Origin: Spirodela intermedia
Lineage: Eukaryota; Streptophyta; Magnoliopsida; Alismatales; Araceae
DNA length: 64,000 nt
Reading direction: 5' to 3'
NCBI GenBank assembly: GCA_902729315.2
Contig: LR746264.1
Span: forward strand, 10,695,878 to 10,759,877
Under the pieces are notes generated by a model. The model did not search any database. It was given only the letters and a program-made list of their open reading frames with translations, and was not told the DNA's origin. Position numbers and translations under genes: made by a program. Shown piece by piece: positions 22,141 through 34,644 of this stretch. Every line of letters begins with the position of its first letter. Position 1 is the first letter of the stretch.

Positions 22141-25100
22141 GAACTCATCTAGTTATCACATAACTATTAGTGGTGATTTTGGCAATAGAATCATCCCTTA
22201 AGAAGTGAATGGAGTTTGAAAAGTTTATATGCACGAGGTTAGCCACAGATTATCTAGACTCAATCAAAGAGTCTTGATAATCTTTGGTTGAGTTTGGATA
22301 ATTCTATGGTTAACAACAAATCCAAAGAGTCACATAATTAAGATATATTTTGTATTAAAATAATATACTATAATATTTTCAAATATAAGCATACTACAAT
22401 ATGCATCAACACATGTGATGAAGTCTCACATATATTTTGAAAGATCAAAGTCACTGGTGAGATTCAAATGCAACACTTAAGCAATGTGAGTAAAGGAACA
22501 TTAGTGTAATTATTTTTTGAAATATTAAAGACATATAATAATAGAGATAAAATTTGAACAAAAGAAGTAAGCTTCACAAAAATAGAAAAAAATATTAGCT
22601 GAAATTTGAAATCCAAAATATTGTAGTGACAATGTGCAAACTGATCAAAATATTCAAAGTAAAAATATGTGATATGTGATTGAAGACTCAAACTCATGAC
22701 CCATAAAACAATTGAGTTGGACTATCTGTACAAAGTAAAGAAAGAGGTGGAGAACATGCATAGTGACATGTCAAAGTTTTATATGGAGAAAATGACAAAG
22801 TGAAAATGACCAAACTTAATCTTAATATCAAGAGTAAATTAATTGTTGAAGTAGCATGTATCTTTAAATATAAGCTTTGAAGACTATATGTAGAAGACTT
22901 GCATGTTTTAAAACAAATAAAGACTCAAAGTCAACCTTGCACACTCTAGATGATAGCACACCATTAGAATTTATGAATTAAATATCAAGTTTAATAATAT
23001 TATCCTAGTTTGACCTTGAATACAAAGATATTTGCTGATCAATTGAGGATCTCCAAATACAATATCAAAGATGATATATCTACGAGTAGAAATATTTAAA
23101 TTAAAGTATGATTGAAGGTCATAAGTACATATTTTAGGTGACCACTCATTAGTAGAAGACGTAAACTAAAGATAAGTCAAACAATCTCTTATGAGTACAA
23201 CCCTTAAAGATAAAATGTTCATCAATAAGTTACGAATCTCTAGATAAGATATCACAAATAGCTATTAGCAAAGTAGGAAACTTAAAAGTAAAAAATAATG
23301 AAAATATATTCAAATTAATATAACTATTTTCAGATATTGAAAAAATAGATCCATTGGTGTATACAGATAACAAATTAAAGATACATGAGTTGAACACTAA
23401 ATAAAGAAATAATTTATCTATATTACTCACACAAGTTCAATTAGAAGATCCACTCAACTGTCCACAATAAAGTGACTACGTGTCCCAAAAGAAAATAATC
23501 AAAACTTCATCCTACTCTATTATATATGATAACTTACAAATCAAATAACTAAGTTGAATGTTACTTCTCTCTATCATGTCCTAAGGTAACTTAAGTGGTG
23601 AGTGAAGAAATGTACTATTAAAGCATGAGGAGTTGAAAGTTGAAATCCACCCGTAGAGGTTGCTATTCTCTAAATAAATTGTACCTTAACTTAAGCACAT
23701 GGTGATGTAAGTTAAGATTTTGTCCATTAGGGGTAAGATCTATGTGGAGATCAAATAGTTGTGTTAGGTGAATTGAGCCTATAAAGTTAGTTATACTTTT
23801 TGTGAGAAATAGTAGAAATCTGGTAGGTAGTTCTTTTGGTACTAGACATAGCCTAGGGAAAGGTGAATTAATATAAATCTTTGTGTCCATCATTATTGAG
23901 AGAGAGAGATTACATGATGAAGATAAAAGCCTTAGATTAATTTGTATATAAACTTTATAAACTATGTTAGAATACGCTTCTACATATATACACATCTATA
24001 AAAATATAAGAAACTAATTTACCCTCATTCTTGGTACTTAGTCACACCAAACCCAACAACCACAAGTTTATCTAGATTGAACTTTTACTTTGATTATTGC
24101 TAAATCAACATCAATAGAAGACGTATCATTCTTCATCAACTAAGCTTCAAATGCATCACCTTCAAAGGTAGCTGATGTGGTTTAATCATTGTACAATAAT
24201 CATACAAATTTAAAATTTATAAAACTAAAAATTACTAATTTTTATATATTTAAAAGTATTTTATCATAAATAAATAAATTATAATTTAATAAGTGGTTCT
24301 AAAAATTAAAATAAAATTCAAATTGATCATATTGATGTAAGATAATATCGAGTAAACTTTTAGAATTTTTGTCAAAAAATATAATTTTTTATAATTTTTA
24401 GATTAAATAATGAAGAGAAATCTATTTAATATTTTTTTAAAAAGGAGAAATTTAGATGTTGTTTGTAAGATGATGTAGTACCTTAACAAACAAGATTTAA
24501 GTAAAAAATAGAGTTCCACTTAATGATTCTTATGTAAGTGATTATAGATGATTTAATTGACCAAATTAAGATTTATAAAAGCTAAAAGAATTGTAATTGA
24601 TTAAAGAATAATTTTGATGAAATGAGTTGATGAATCATCTCTAATGATTATTACCTTGTGGAGTGAAAATTTGACAGGTTTTGAATCTCTGACAACTATC
24701 ATCCAATGGAGATGAGTTGAATGAAGGTGAAACATGTCTTAAATAGTTTCTTACTCAAGTCCACACAATGAGAGGACGCTTGTATTACATTCAGTTTCAC
24801 TCTAAAGAGAGAACAAATCTTCTCTTGGTGAATTATCTTTTTCTTGATAATTACAATTAAATAATTGTAATTTTTTGTCGATCACCTAATGATTCAAATA
24901 ACTTGATTTTGACTAGCACTTTGTAGAAAAATCAAGAGTTAAATAGGTCAAAGATATGAAATTTGACTCTAATGAGATTCAAAGCTTTACCAATTGTTTG
25001 CCTACATGAGAGAGAGAGATAAATACATGAATACCTTTGCCCAATGGCATCATAAGGGTAGTTTTTTCTTATAACATAAGGAGTATTTTAGGTATAAAAT

Positions 25101-25655
25101 TTTAAAAATGTGACAACAACTAGTGGTGTGGGTTTAGTCACACATCAACTATTTTCTAAAATATAAGATGTATACATACCAATATGCCTTTTTACCTTCA
25201 AGTTCCCTCTCTTGGAAACAAAATAGTTACGACCACTTATGGAGAGGACTAAGCTAGGTGGTCCACCCTCACATACACACGTGTGTATGACCACTCCTTG
25301 TCTCACGCTTGGTTGGCTCTCGATGATGTGGAAAGGGAGTGATGCACATGTGCTTTGCATGGGTCCCTTAGCTACTCGAGCCCCTTGGCTCGTGCCTCTC
25401 CCAGCATGTGCCTTTGATACATGCAATATCTTTTAGGTTAGTCGTCGGGTTTTGACTAGTCAACATGTTTTCTTTTTTCTATTTTTTTTTTTCATTATTA
25501 TCAAGAATAAGAATAATATATATAATTCACATAAAATCACATACTTAATTAAAAATTAACATTAATCAACTAGAAACCTATGTTCATAATTTAACACAAA
25601 CTTAAGTATATTGATCATGAATTAAGGCTTAAAATATATTATTAATTAATTATTA
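22141..25655. other. AT-rich intergenic DNA, no gene supported
   Basis: Long AT-rich stretch with only short frames lacking family features on either strand. A sub-block at about 25200-25440 is less AT-rich, also without recognisable coding. Most likely old repeat debris; I cannot assign a class. Confidence 0.4.
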
Positions 25656-25659
25656 ACAT

Positions 25660-25930
25660 ATGATAATGAAAACATTACTAACATCCTCATTTGGCTACAA
25701 CTCAGAATTGGCCAACATAGAACTGCTACCACCACTACTGCTAGAGCCCACAATATCGTCCACTTGCGAGTTACTATGCAAAGGTTCAATAGTGATCGGG
25801 CAGTCATTGGCAGCAAATGCAAGTGAATCCATCAAGCTGGTATATATGGTGGCATTGAGGTCGACCTCCTCTTCTTAGGAAAGCTCACCAACATCACTTG
25901 CATCACCAGCATCACCTATCACTATCCCTA
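25660..25930 (-). pseudogene. Decayed Josephin-gene fragment (UIM region), minus strand
   Basis: Reading the minus strand, this matches the segment of the intact Josephin gene from DADEISQEEEADLNAAIQAS to about SSERMLKPCSQK. The order of blocks (GAGGTCGxCCTCCTCTTC, TCCATCAAGCTGG, GGCAGCAAATGC, CTACCACCACTACTGCTAGAG on plus) is kept, with many substitutions and a stop. It faces the next fragment at 26.6 kb. Confidence 0.75.
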
Positions 25931-26595
25931 CCTCTGCCTTCGCCTGTTCTTCTGTTGGTACCTGTCTTTACGTCTGCACATGTTGTCTCATTGTTGTCAC
26001 TATCCATATCTTTGCTTGTCTTGTGCTGCTTCCATCGCCACCACCTTCCCTTTTCCTACCTGCACGAATTGTCAGTCACCCCTTTCCTCCCACTAGTAGG
26101 GTTTAAAGGCAACCAGTTAACGCTACTGTGAACCACAAGCCCAAACCAAACTGACTCAAAAATCCACTAGTAGGGTTTAAAGGCCCACTACCGATCTTAA
26201 CCAATCAGACTGCCAGGTGCACACCAGCTGCCTTGTTTGGTCTGAGTCATAATCCCCTTCAACCATGTCAACGGGTCCATACTAAATGAATCTTCTTTCT
26301 AATTTTCAGTAGTTTGTTTATTTTGTATATTATCTCATTATATTGCCGTGGAGAAATCCTACATTGGCCACTTTCACACATAGCTGGTGGTGAGAATAGA
26401 GAGATACCCATTTGATTTGCACTTATTAGTTTATTGACAGTAGATCAAGCTAATCATTGGTGATTTCTAAATCGTGTCAATCTTTTATTTCAAATATTAC
26501 GTAAAACATTAGTTAACTTTATTAATCCTTAAACTTTGTAAGAATCTAGACTAAATTACTTATCCAAGGTAATTTAGACACTTTTATCATCTTGT
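25931..26595. other. Spacer between opposed Josephin fragments
   Basis: No gene seen. A 20-bp direct repeat CCACTAGTAGGGTTTAAAGG occurs at about 26091 and 26165, and contains a telo-box-like AGGGTTTA. Confidence 0.5.
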
Positions 26596-27170
26596 CCCAC
26601 ATCACCCACCCTCTGATGCGTCGAATGGATTCGAGCAGTCGTTGATACCTGAGGATGCCGAGAAGATAACAAAGCCTTGCAATTAGAAGCGAGTCACTGA
26701 ACAGACAGTCAATGCAGGTGATGCTGACAAGTTTTACTAGGAAGAGGAGGCAGACCTCAATGCCGCCATATAGACCAGCTTGATGGATTCCCCCGCATTT
26801 GCTCCTGATGGCTGCCCGACCACTGCTGAACCCCAGCACAGCAGCTCTCGACCAGATGCTACTATGGGTTCCGGCAGCCGCAGGCCCGGCGGGTCCATCC
26901 TGGCCAGTTCTTAGTGCATGCTGAAGACTTGTAGCCAATAGGAGGATGCTACCTTCGGAGGCGATGCGTCCAAAACTCCTGAGTTGATGAAGAACGGTAC
27001 GCTCTCAATTCATGTTGAAGGTGAGATCTTAGATGAGGATGTGGCAAAGCTCCTGAGTGCAGCGATCGGGCTAGCATGGCGGATGCCTCGGAGTTTGCCG
27101 CTGGGTTTAGGGAGCAATGACGACAGCAGCTACCATGGAGTTCACCGCAGCTGATGAAGAAATTCCCAGG
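26596..27170 (+). pseudogene. Decayed Josephin-gene 3' fragment, plus strand
   Basis: Covers the part of the intact gene from PPSDSSNGFGQWLTPEDAER through both ubiquitin-interacting motifs to the C-terminus. It is broken by several in-frame stops (after AITKPCN, FY, AAI, SS and CSQ) and frameshifts. The Josephin domain is absent. Divergence from the intact gene is far higher than in the adjacent palindrome arm, and identity rises abruptly near 27180. Confidence 0.8.
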
Positions 27171-27659
27171 GAGGATATATGGCTGGCCATTATGAGACCT
27201 CTTCATGGCGCATTCAAGATCAAGATAATGCAGCGGCTCATACCCCTGCATGCGCTATTATTCCATTTTCTACCACTTATTTTTTACTTTGGACTGCTGG
27301 GACCAGCCAATGTGAGCTTATAGATCATAAAACTGTGTAAAAAAAGACTAGTATGTCGTGGGATGGCGACTATTGATGAGAGCTTCTATGAGCGTCTGCC
27401 CGAGGATTTTGTGCACCCTCTCTTTTATTTGTTGTCGAAAGAGTTGTGGTGTAACCCTGAATCTTAAACCTTAAAACCCCAATCTTGATCCCAAAAGTTG
27501 ATGTGCTCGTCATCTGCCAGTCTTCTACGGAATGAATTGATAAATCTGATTTTTGTTTAACAGCTCTGTCAGGGGATAAATCTTGCGGGGGAGGGAGGGG
27601 GGGTAAGAATAACCAATTATAGGACTTTGTCTCATAATCTCGCATTAGCAGAGATGCGA
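27171..27659. other. Tail-to-tail region, Josephin fragment / B3-like copy 2
   Basis: Non-coding 3' flanks shared by all palindrome copies. Contains the TTTGTTGTCGAAAGAGTTGT block and a GGGGGAGGGAGGGGGGG purine run at about 27589-27603. The equivalent regions at 36180-36733, 43532-44088 and 57900-58405 have the same content; the inner pair has an extra block (36435-36480 and its mirror). Confidence 0.6.
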
Positions 27660-28520
27660 TCAAGAAGAAGATTTCCGGGGAAGAGAATTAGCTCCGTAAT
27701 CGCAGAAAAAATAATGTAGGGGGCGTGTGGGTGGAATCTTCACGTCGCAAGAGGGGCAATCACGAACGGGCATCGCCATGGACGGCTCCTTCTGGAAGGC
27801 GGGTGCGGCTTCCCCGGTGGTTTTGACGCCGGGTGCCGCTTCTCCGGTGGTTTTGATAGCGAGATCGCCGCCGGCAGTGGCTTGTGCGGCTTCCCCGGTG
27901 GTTTTGACGGCGAGATCGCCGCCGGCTGTGACGGGCGCCGATTTGAGCACGCGGACCCCGAGGTAGAGCTTCCCGGAGTCTGCCCTGGGCACCGCGCGGC
28001 TGAAGCAGAAGCGGAGGACGTCGCCGGTGTGCAGCCGGTGGTTCTCGGCGAAGTGGGCCCAGCCGCCGCCGGACATCATGTAGTGGGTGGAGCCGAAGCC
28101 GCGGCTGCGCCAGAACACCGAGTACCTCCGGCCCTGCTCGTCCTGGATGGCCAGAGCCACCCCGCGGCCGCTGTCGGCGAGGGCCTTCTCCTCCTCCGTC
28201 AGCACTCTCCCCACGGCCGCCGCCTTCTCTTGCACCACCCTCAGCCCGTCCTTGATATGTCCCTGGTCGAAGGCGTAGATCTTCCTCTCGAGCAGACAAC
28301 GGGTTGAGTAAGACGATGAAGGCGAAGCCCGAGCCTTCTTCGCCGACGGGCGACGGTGGCGGTGGTGGTGGTGCAGCATGGCGTCAGGGGAAGAAGACCC
28401 ACCGGCGGCGCGCTTCACCGGGGCCCGCTTCCCGTCGAGGGTGGTGCTCTTCCCGTGGCGGATGAATGAAGGAGGCGGCGGGCTCGGCGACGCATCTCTG
28501 GTAGTATAGCGCCACCCCAT
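27660..28520 (-). CDS. B3-like domain protein, copy 2 (286 aa)
   Basis: Intronless frame. Residues 1-72 are basic and low complexity (SPSPPPPS, then KRAPVKRAA and HHHHRHRRPSAKKAR, a possible nuclear signal). Residues about 75-195 resemble a plant B3 DNA-binding domain: LLERKIYAFD, then GVALAIQDEQGRRYSVFWR, then GGGWAHFAENHRLHTGDVLRF, matching the B3 pattern of G-W-x-x-F then L-x-x-GD-x-x-x-F. Residues 199-240 are a repeat (GGDLAVKTTGEAA, GGDLAIKTTGEAA, GVKTTGEAA). The mirror copy at 57039-57899 gives the same protein. Family assignment is by eye; target genes unknown. It lies tail-to-tail with a Josephin fragment. The start ATG has a TATA-type box upstream, as in the other copies. Confidence 0.7.
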   Translation of the reverse strand: MGWRYTTRDASPSPPPPSFIRHGKSTTLDGKRAPVKRAAGGSSSPDAMLHHHHRHRRPSAKKARASPSSSYSTRCLLERKIYAFDQGHIKDGLRVVQEKAAAVGRVLTEEEKALADSGRGVALAIQDEQGRRYSVFWRSRGFGSTHYMMSGGGWAHFAENHRLHTGDVLRFCFSRAVPRADSGKLYLGVRVLKSAPVTAGGDLAVKTTGEAAQATAGGDLAIKTTGEAAPGVKTTGEAAPAFQKEPSMAMPVRDCPSCDVKIPPTRPLHYFFCDYGANSLPRKSSS

Positions 28521-29215
28521 GATCTTCCCGCCACAGAGAGAGTTTCAAGAGGAGGAGAGAGGAGGGGCGGGGGGGTTATAGAGAGCTCCCTCAGGTTCTG
28601 TATTCCATCTGTTTACCGCGGCGCCTGGGCGGTATTTAAATGGCACGTTGGTGTTTAGAAACCCGGGAAGCTGCAATATCCCCTCCGCGTTTATCTCGCC
28701 CGCTCTAACGCCCTCTCTCTCTCTCTGCGAATATCGCGCGGTCCCTTCTTTGGTGGGACGAGCCCAACGGCGAAAGCAGACGAAGTGTCATGACGTGGGA
28801 AAAAAGATGAATACACAACGGCCCGAATCTGAAACATACGCGCCATCCTCACAGTCCCATTGCTATGGAAAGATCCTTCCTCTCTCTCTCTCTCTCTGTG
28901 TATTCTGGTCAACACAATGTAGAACCGGACGCCGGGCTAACCAGACCCATCGATGGACAAAAGCTAATTATCGAGTATTTGACCGGGTTGATAATACGAT
29001 TGCAGCGCTGTCAGAGCACGTGAGTAACGATCAGTCGAAGATTTAGGGTCAACAATTCGCATAGTTAAACTGCTAGACCAAACGAGGATGACGAAGCAGA
29101 ACAGACTGGACCCACATCAAGGCACGCAGTGATGCCCCTTGAGAGACAGGATGAGAGCGAACCAGGAGGGGTAGGGCCCTGCGGGAGATTAAGGGCGGGC
29201 GGCGAGTCGACGGTG
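28521..29215 (-). promoter_or_regulatory. Promoter and upstream flank of B3-like copy 2
   Basis: TATAAC box (about 28577-28582 on minus), the conserved GCGCCTGGGCGGTATTTAAATGG block (28621-28643), a CT-rich leader, CCTTCTTTGGTGGGACGAGC (28744-28763) and the CAGAACAGACTGGACCCACA block. It ends at the LIM remnant at 29216. Confidence 0.55.
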
Positions 29216-29237
29216 TTAGGCGTCCGAGGGTGGCGGC
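29216..29237 (-). pseudogene. Remnant of the LIM gene 3' end at a duplication junction
   Basis: TTAGGCGTCCGAGGGTGGCG corresponds to TTAGGCCTCCGGTGGTGGCG, the last codons and stop of the LIM gene (38351-38372). Mirrored at 56322-56343. Next to it the sequence switches to Josephin intron 1. Confidence 0.65.
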
Positions 29238-29245
29238 ATCTCTCT

Positions 29246-29572
29246 CTTGTTTGACTTTTCAGTGTCAATGTCTTTCTGCAGTGCTCGTTGATTTTATGTT
29301 ATTCTTGTGGCATTGAATTCTTGGCAACTGATATGTTCTTTCTGTCTTCCGAACGATGAGAAGGAAAGGTGAATTCTGGAATTTTATTTTTTCAGGTTCC
29401 TATAAGTTTTTGGCCTGTGTTTGATTAGGACTTTCCGGCGGAAACAACTAAATAGGTATGTGCATTGAAATGCAGTTGTTGGATGCTTTGCTTTTTCGAA
29501 TTAACTTCATGCATCTTTCGCAGACATCATCTGAAGGACTTTAGGGAACAATCTTGTCATTCGGCCGTTGAT
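29246..29572 (+). pseudogene. Josephin intron 1 fragment flanking the gypsy insertion (left arm)
   Basis: Matches the reverse complement of about 60.13-60.47 kb (GTGCTCGTTGATTTTATG, CTTGTGGCATTG, GGACTTTCCGGCGG, AACAATCTTGTC). Mirrored at 55987-56313. It ends where the gypsy LTR begins (TTGATTGATGACGAG). Confidence 0.8.
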
Positions 29573-30019
29573 TGATGACGAGATACTCGTCGGCGAGGAA
29601 CCTGATAAGTATCGAAGGATAGGACCAGCATGGACGAGAAGCAGCTCGCGCCTGTCGATGGCAGGTACCTGATTATGAGGAAATAAGAAGATTGTAAAGA
29701 CGGGGGCGAGGGCGAAGTGGAAGAGGGGATAACAGTATTCCTGGTAGAAGAAAGTAGTTGGAGGTCGACCCCCTCGAAGCGGTCTGTATCAGGGTATTCG
29801 ACCCCACTCTCTCTCTCTCTCTCGTACTCTCTTTCTTTGACCATTATCTTTATTTCCTTATCACAGAGTACTCTCCCTCTCACTCTCTACTCTCTCCCAC
29901 CTGTCCTCTTATCGTGGCCCTCTATTATCGTGACTGACCTGTGACTTCTATAGTGAGATCTCTCCGCATCTAAGTCTTAATAGACAGTATCATGAGAAAG
30001 ATTCAATGCTCAACTAAGA
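29573..30019 (+). repeat. Gypsy 5' LTR, outer piece (left arm), interrupted by copia
   Basis: Similar to the gypsy 3' LTR at about 45745-46191 read in reverse (CTCACTATAGAAGT, AGAGATCTC, TCATGAGAA blocks). The other piece of the same LTR follows the copia element at 34645-34676. Confidence 0.8.
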
Positions 30020-33000
30020 TGTAATGGTGACTTGGTCATCCTTCATTCAGCAAGGCCCATGTGGGCCACGTCCCTTCTTACTGGGCTTTCACTTATTATT
30101 GTTTTTTGTTTAGAAAACAGTCCGGTCCTTTTTTTATAACCTGTATTTAAAGAGAGTTTTGGGAGAGAGAAAAGTGAGAGAAAATAGACAAATCTAGGGC
30201 ACGAAGAACCTAATCCTCTCTAGCGGCTACAACAGGAGTTACAACATCATCTCCTTCCTTTTGTTCTCTCTCTCCTCCACTGGTGGCTAGTATTATTGCT
30301 TCATTAACTCTGTCTTTATTGTATTCTATTCCTCAGACCTTGTTATTACTCTCTTCTCTATTGGTTTACTGGTTGTGAGGTATGTTTATCCTCTTTAGAC
30401 CATAGTAATTAAAGTCCTACTTTAATACAACTCATTCTATATTTTCATTATCATTTATATATTAGAAGACTTGCAGTATTTATACTCTTTAAGTTTTCGT
30501 TGTATTGATAGGTTAATTCAGGCCCATTAAGATCTTGTTCCAAGTACTATTTCCTAACAAATTGATATCAAAGTTTGGTTAGAGTCTTATTTCAGCACAA
30601 ATAGAGATACAAGATGTCTACTAAGTTTGATATTGAGAAGTTTGACTGAAGCATCAACTTAAGAATATGGTAAGTCAAGATGAGAACCCTCTTGACCTAC
30701 TAAGAGCTACATAAAGTATTATTAAGAAAAGAGAAAATGTCAAACACTATGTCTATGGAAGCAAAATAAGAATTACACGAAAAAGCTTTTGCTGTCATTC
30801 AACTTAGTTTATCTTATGAGGTTTTACGTGAGGTCATTCATGAAACTACAACAGCTGCACTATGATTGAAGTTAGAGTCGCTGTATATGATTAGATCGCT
30901 CATTAGCAAACTATTTTTGGAACAACGTCTATTCCTACTCAAGATGATAGAAGGTACATCAAGTAAAGCTCACCTTGATGAGTTCAATTTTATTTTACTA
31001 GATTTAAAAAATATTGATGAAAGATAAAAGAGGAAGACCAAGCCATGTTTTTGTTATGTTTTTTACCACCATATAGACACTTTTGAGAAACTTTATTATA
31101 TGGTAGAGATACCATACCTATTGAAGATGTTAAATCTTTTTTGTTTTCGAAAGAGTTGATTGTCAAAGATATGACTACTACAAAAGGACAATAATCTGAA
31201 GGTCTTTTTGCAATAGGTAGACCTAAGGAGAAAAGTTAAGGGAGAAACAAGAGTGAGTCAAGATCCAAATCAAAATCTAAAAATAAGTTATGTAATTATT
31301 GTCGCAAGAAAGGACATGTGAAGGTTGATTGTTATAAACTCAAGAGAAGGCAGCAAGAAGACTACAAAGAGTTTAATCGTGTTGAAAGTTCAGCACAAAC
31401 TAGTGTTGCCAAAGACGAGACTCATGATTTTGTTCTTTCTGTTCATACCATCAGATCCAAAGATGATTGGATCTTAGATATAGATTGTTCATATCATATG
31501 ACTGCTCATAGAAAGTATTTTTCTACTTATGAGCAAATCAATGGTAGAAATGTCTTAATAAGAAATGATGTCTTCTGTAAAACTATTGGTATTAGCACAA
31601 TTCATATCAAAATATTTGATTGTATCACAAAAATATTATCTAATGTCGGGCATGTTCTCGATTTGAAGAAAAATCTCATTTCTTTAGGCACACTTGAAGC
31701 TAATGGTTGCAAATATTCAAGTGAAAATGAGGTCATAAAAGTCAACAAATGAGCCCTTGTTGTGATGAAAAGACAAAGATGTGGTATCCTCTACATCCTA
31801 TTAAGGACCACTATTTTTGATTCAGTTATTACAGCATCTACCTCAATGACAAAAGAAGATGTCACCAAATTGTGACATATGAGGTTGAGATATATGGGCA
31901 AGAAAGGAATGGATCTATTAAGCAAGAGAGGTTTGCTTTGTGAGCAAAGTATTAAGAAGGTTGAATTTTATGAGTATTGTATTTTAAGTAAACATAAAAA
32001 AGTTTTCTAAATGATAACTCACAAGACCAAAAGTACTCTTGATTATATCCACTTAGATCTTTGGGGTCTTTCTCGTGTCCCTTCAAGAAGTGCTGCTCGT
32101 TATTTTCTATCATTTATTGATGATTTTTCTTGAAAAGCTTAGGTATTCATGCTTAAGTATAAACTTGAAGTTTTTGTACATTTTAAGTAATAGAAGGCTT
32201 TGCTTGAAAGACAAACTAGAAAAAAAATCAAAAGGTTGAGAACTGACAATAATCTAGAGTTTTGCTCTATTGAATTTAATGATTTTTACAAAAATGAAGG
32301 TATTGTCAAGCATAAAACAATTCATTATACTCCACAGCAAAATGAAGTTGCATAAAGAATGAATAAAACTCTACTAGAACGAGCCCGTTGTTTATTATTA
32401 TCTATAGGTCTTGGTCAAGACTTTTGAGTAGAAGTAGTGTCTACAGCATGTCATCTTCTGAACAAATCTCCAACCTTCATCATTAACTTCAAAGCTCTTG
32501 AAGAAGCATGGTCAAGTAACCCTTTTAATTATTCATACTTAAAAATCTTTGTTTGTCCATGACAAGTTGGAGCCTAGAGCTAAGAAGTGTATCTTCCTCG
32601 ATTATGCCTCTAGAGTCAAATGATATAGGTTATAGCTTCCTTATCTTAAATCTCCTAAGCTTTTAAATGAGAAAAATGTTATTTTTGATGAAGCTGTAAT
32701 TTTATATCCTAGAGAAAGGATGTCTGCCCCTAAAAGTTAAAACAGATGAATGTTAAAACAACCTTTTTTCATGGCAATCTTGAAGAACATATTTATATGC
32801 AACAATCAAAAAGCTTTCTTGTTGAAGGAAAAGAGAATTATATTTTTTTACTGAAGAAATCTCTATGGCTTCAAATAATCTCCACAATAGTGGTATAAGA
32901 GATTTGATGCATTTATGACACAACATGAATTCTCTCGCAGTAAATTTGACAATTATGTTTACTTTAAAAAGTTATCAAATTATTTCTTCCTTTATTTGTT

Positions 33001-34639
33001 ACTTTATGTCGACGATATATTGATCGTAGTAAAAGATCTATTTGAAATCAGCAAATTGAGAGCTTTACTCAATAGTGAGTTTGAGATGAAAGGAACAACT
33101 AAGAAAATTCTCGGAATGGAGATCTATAAAAGTCGAAGTGAAAGTAAACTGTACTTATCCTAAGTTAAGTATATTGAGAAAGTACTTAAGCATTTTAATA
33201 TGTGGGATGCTAACCATGTTCATACTCCATTTGCTACTCATTTCAAGCTTTCAAAATTTCTATCACCACAGTCCCCAACAGATGAAAATTATATATCACA
33301 TGTTCCATACTCTAGTATTGTAAGTAACATGATGTATGTTATGATATGTACTCGTCCTAATATATCACATGCAATCAATGTAGTTAGCCGTTATATGACT
33401 AATTTAGGCAAAGCACATTGGCATGATGTTAAGTGGATTTTTTGGTACTTGAGAGGTACTATTGATATATGTTTACAATTTGAGAGAATAAGTGATATCT
33501 TGGCTAGATTTACTAATTCAGATTTTGTAAGAGATCTTGATAAACAAAGGTCACTAACTGGTTATATATTTTCAATTAGTGAATGTGTTGTTAGTTGGAA
33601 AGCTTTCTTGCAGCCTACTGTTACTCTATCCATAATAGAGGCAGAATTTATGACACTTACAAAGGCATTAAAGAAAGCTATATGATTAAGAGAATTATTT
33701 TCTTAATTATGTTCATGTCAAGTTTCAATTATTGTTCATTGTGATAGTCAGAGTGCTATTCATTTGACCAAAGATCAAATGTATTGCGAAAGGACAACAT
33801 ATTGATGTCAAGTATTATTTTATTCGTGATATAATATCCTCCGATAAAATTAGTGTAGAAGATTGGTATTGAAGATAATCCAACTGATATGCTAACAAAA
33901 CCTCTTCCCATTTCAAAGTTTCAACATTGTTTGAACTTGATTGGAATTCAGAACACTTAAATCTAACCTCTCTTCTTCTTCTTTTTATCTTTGAGAAAAT
34001 GTATGCACTATATTTCCTTCTATTGCAATCATGAGGAGTTGATAGAGTTTTCAATATGAAACTTTGAAAATCATCGTAATGTCCAAGTCAAGGTGGAGAT
34101 TTGTAAGGGTGACTTGGTCATCCTTCATTCAGCAAGACTCATGTGAGCCACGTCCCTTCTTACTGGCTTTTACTTATGATTATTTTACGTCCAGAAAATA
34201 GTCTAGCCCCTTTTATGTAACCTATATTTAAAAGGAGCTTAGGGAAAGAGAAAAGTGAGAAGAAATAGATAAATCTAAGGCATGGGAAACTCAATCCTCT
34301 CCAACAACTGCAATAGGAGTTATGACATCATCTCCCTCCTTCTGTTCTCTCTCTCCTCCATTAGTGATTGGTATTACTACTTTATTAACTATGTCTCTAT
34401 GGTATTTTATTTCTCAGACTTTGTCATTACTCTCTTCTCCATTAGTTTATTAGTCGTGAAGTGTGTCTATCTTCTTTAAACTATATTAATCAAAGTCCTG
34501 CTTTATTATAACCCACTCTACATTTTCATTATCACTTATATATTAAAAGACTTATTGTACTTGTACTCTCAAGTTTCCGTTGTGCTAACAAGCAAGTCCA
34601 AGTTCATTAAGATTATGTTCCAATCACTATTTCCTAACA
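30020..34639 (+). mobile_element. Decayed copia element nested in a gypsy LTR (left arm copy)
   Basis: LTRs at 30020-30559 and 34102-34639 (540 and 538 bp, TG...CA). Flanked by TAAGA (30015-30019) and TAGGA (34640-34644), a target duplication with one mismatch. A primer-site-like TTGATATCAAAG follows the 5' LTR; a purine tract GGTGGAGATT precedes the 3' LTR. Coding is broken throughout. This copy lacks 521 bp kept in the right-arm copy (deletion near 32735). Confidence 0.9.
30600..33960 (+). pseudogene. Copia gag-pol remnant (left arm)
   Basis: Readable pieces in copia order with many stops: zinc knuckle CNYCRKKGHVKVDC (about 31291-31332); protease region DDWILDIDCSYHMTAH (catalytic DTG/DSG lost to DID); integrase pieces (YIHLDLWGLSRV, TPQQNEVA); RT pieces (LLYVDDILI at about 33000); and RNase H pieces (SDFVRDLDKQRSLTGYIFS, about 33516-33570). 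The 144-residue open piece at 31318-31752 is identical in the right arm. Confidence 0.8.
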
Positions 34640-34644
34640 TAGGA

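Noticed and set aside
22141-25655. Possible protein genes in the AT-rich block
   Set aside because: All frames are short (under about 110 residues), have AT-driven composition and carry no family motif on either strand.
26085-26190. Interstitial telomere array
   Set aside because: Only two 20-bp copies with a single telo-box-like AGGGTTTA each, and no TTTAGGG tandem run.
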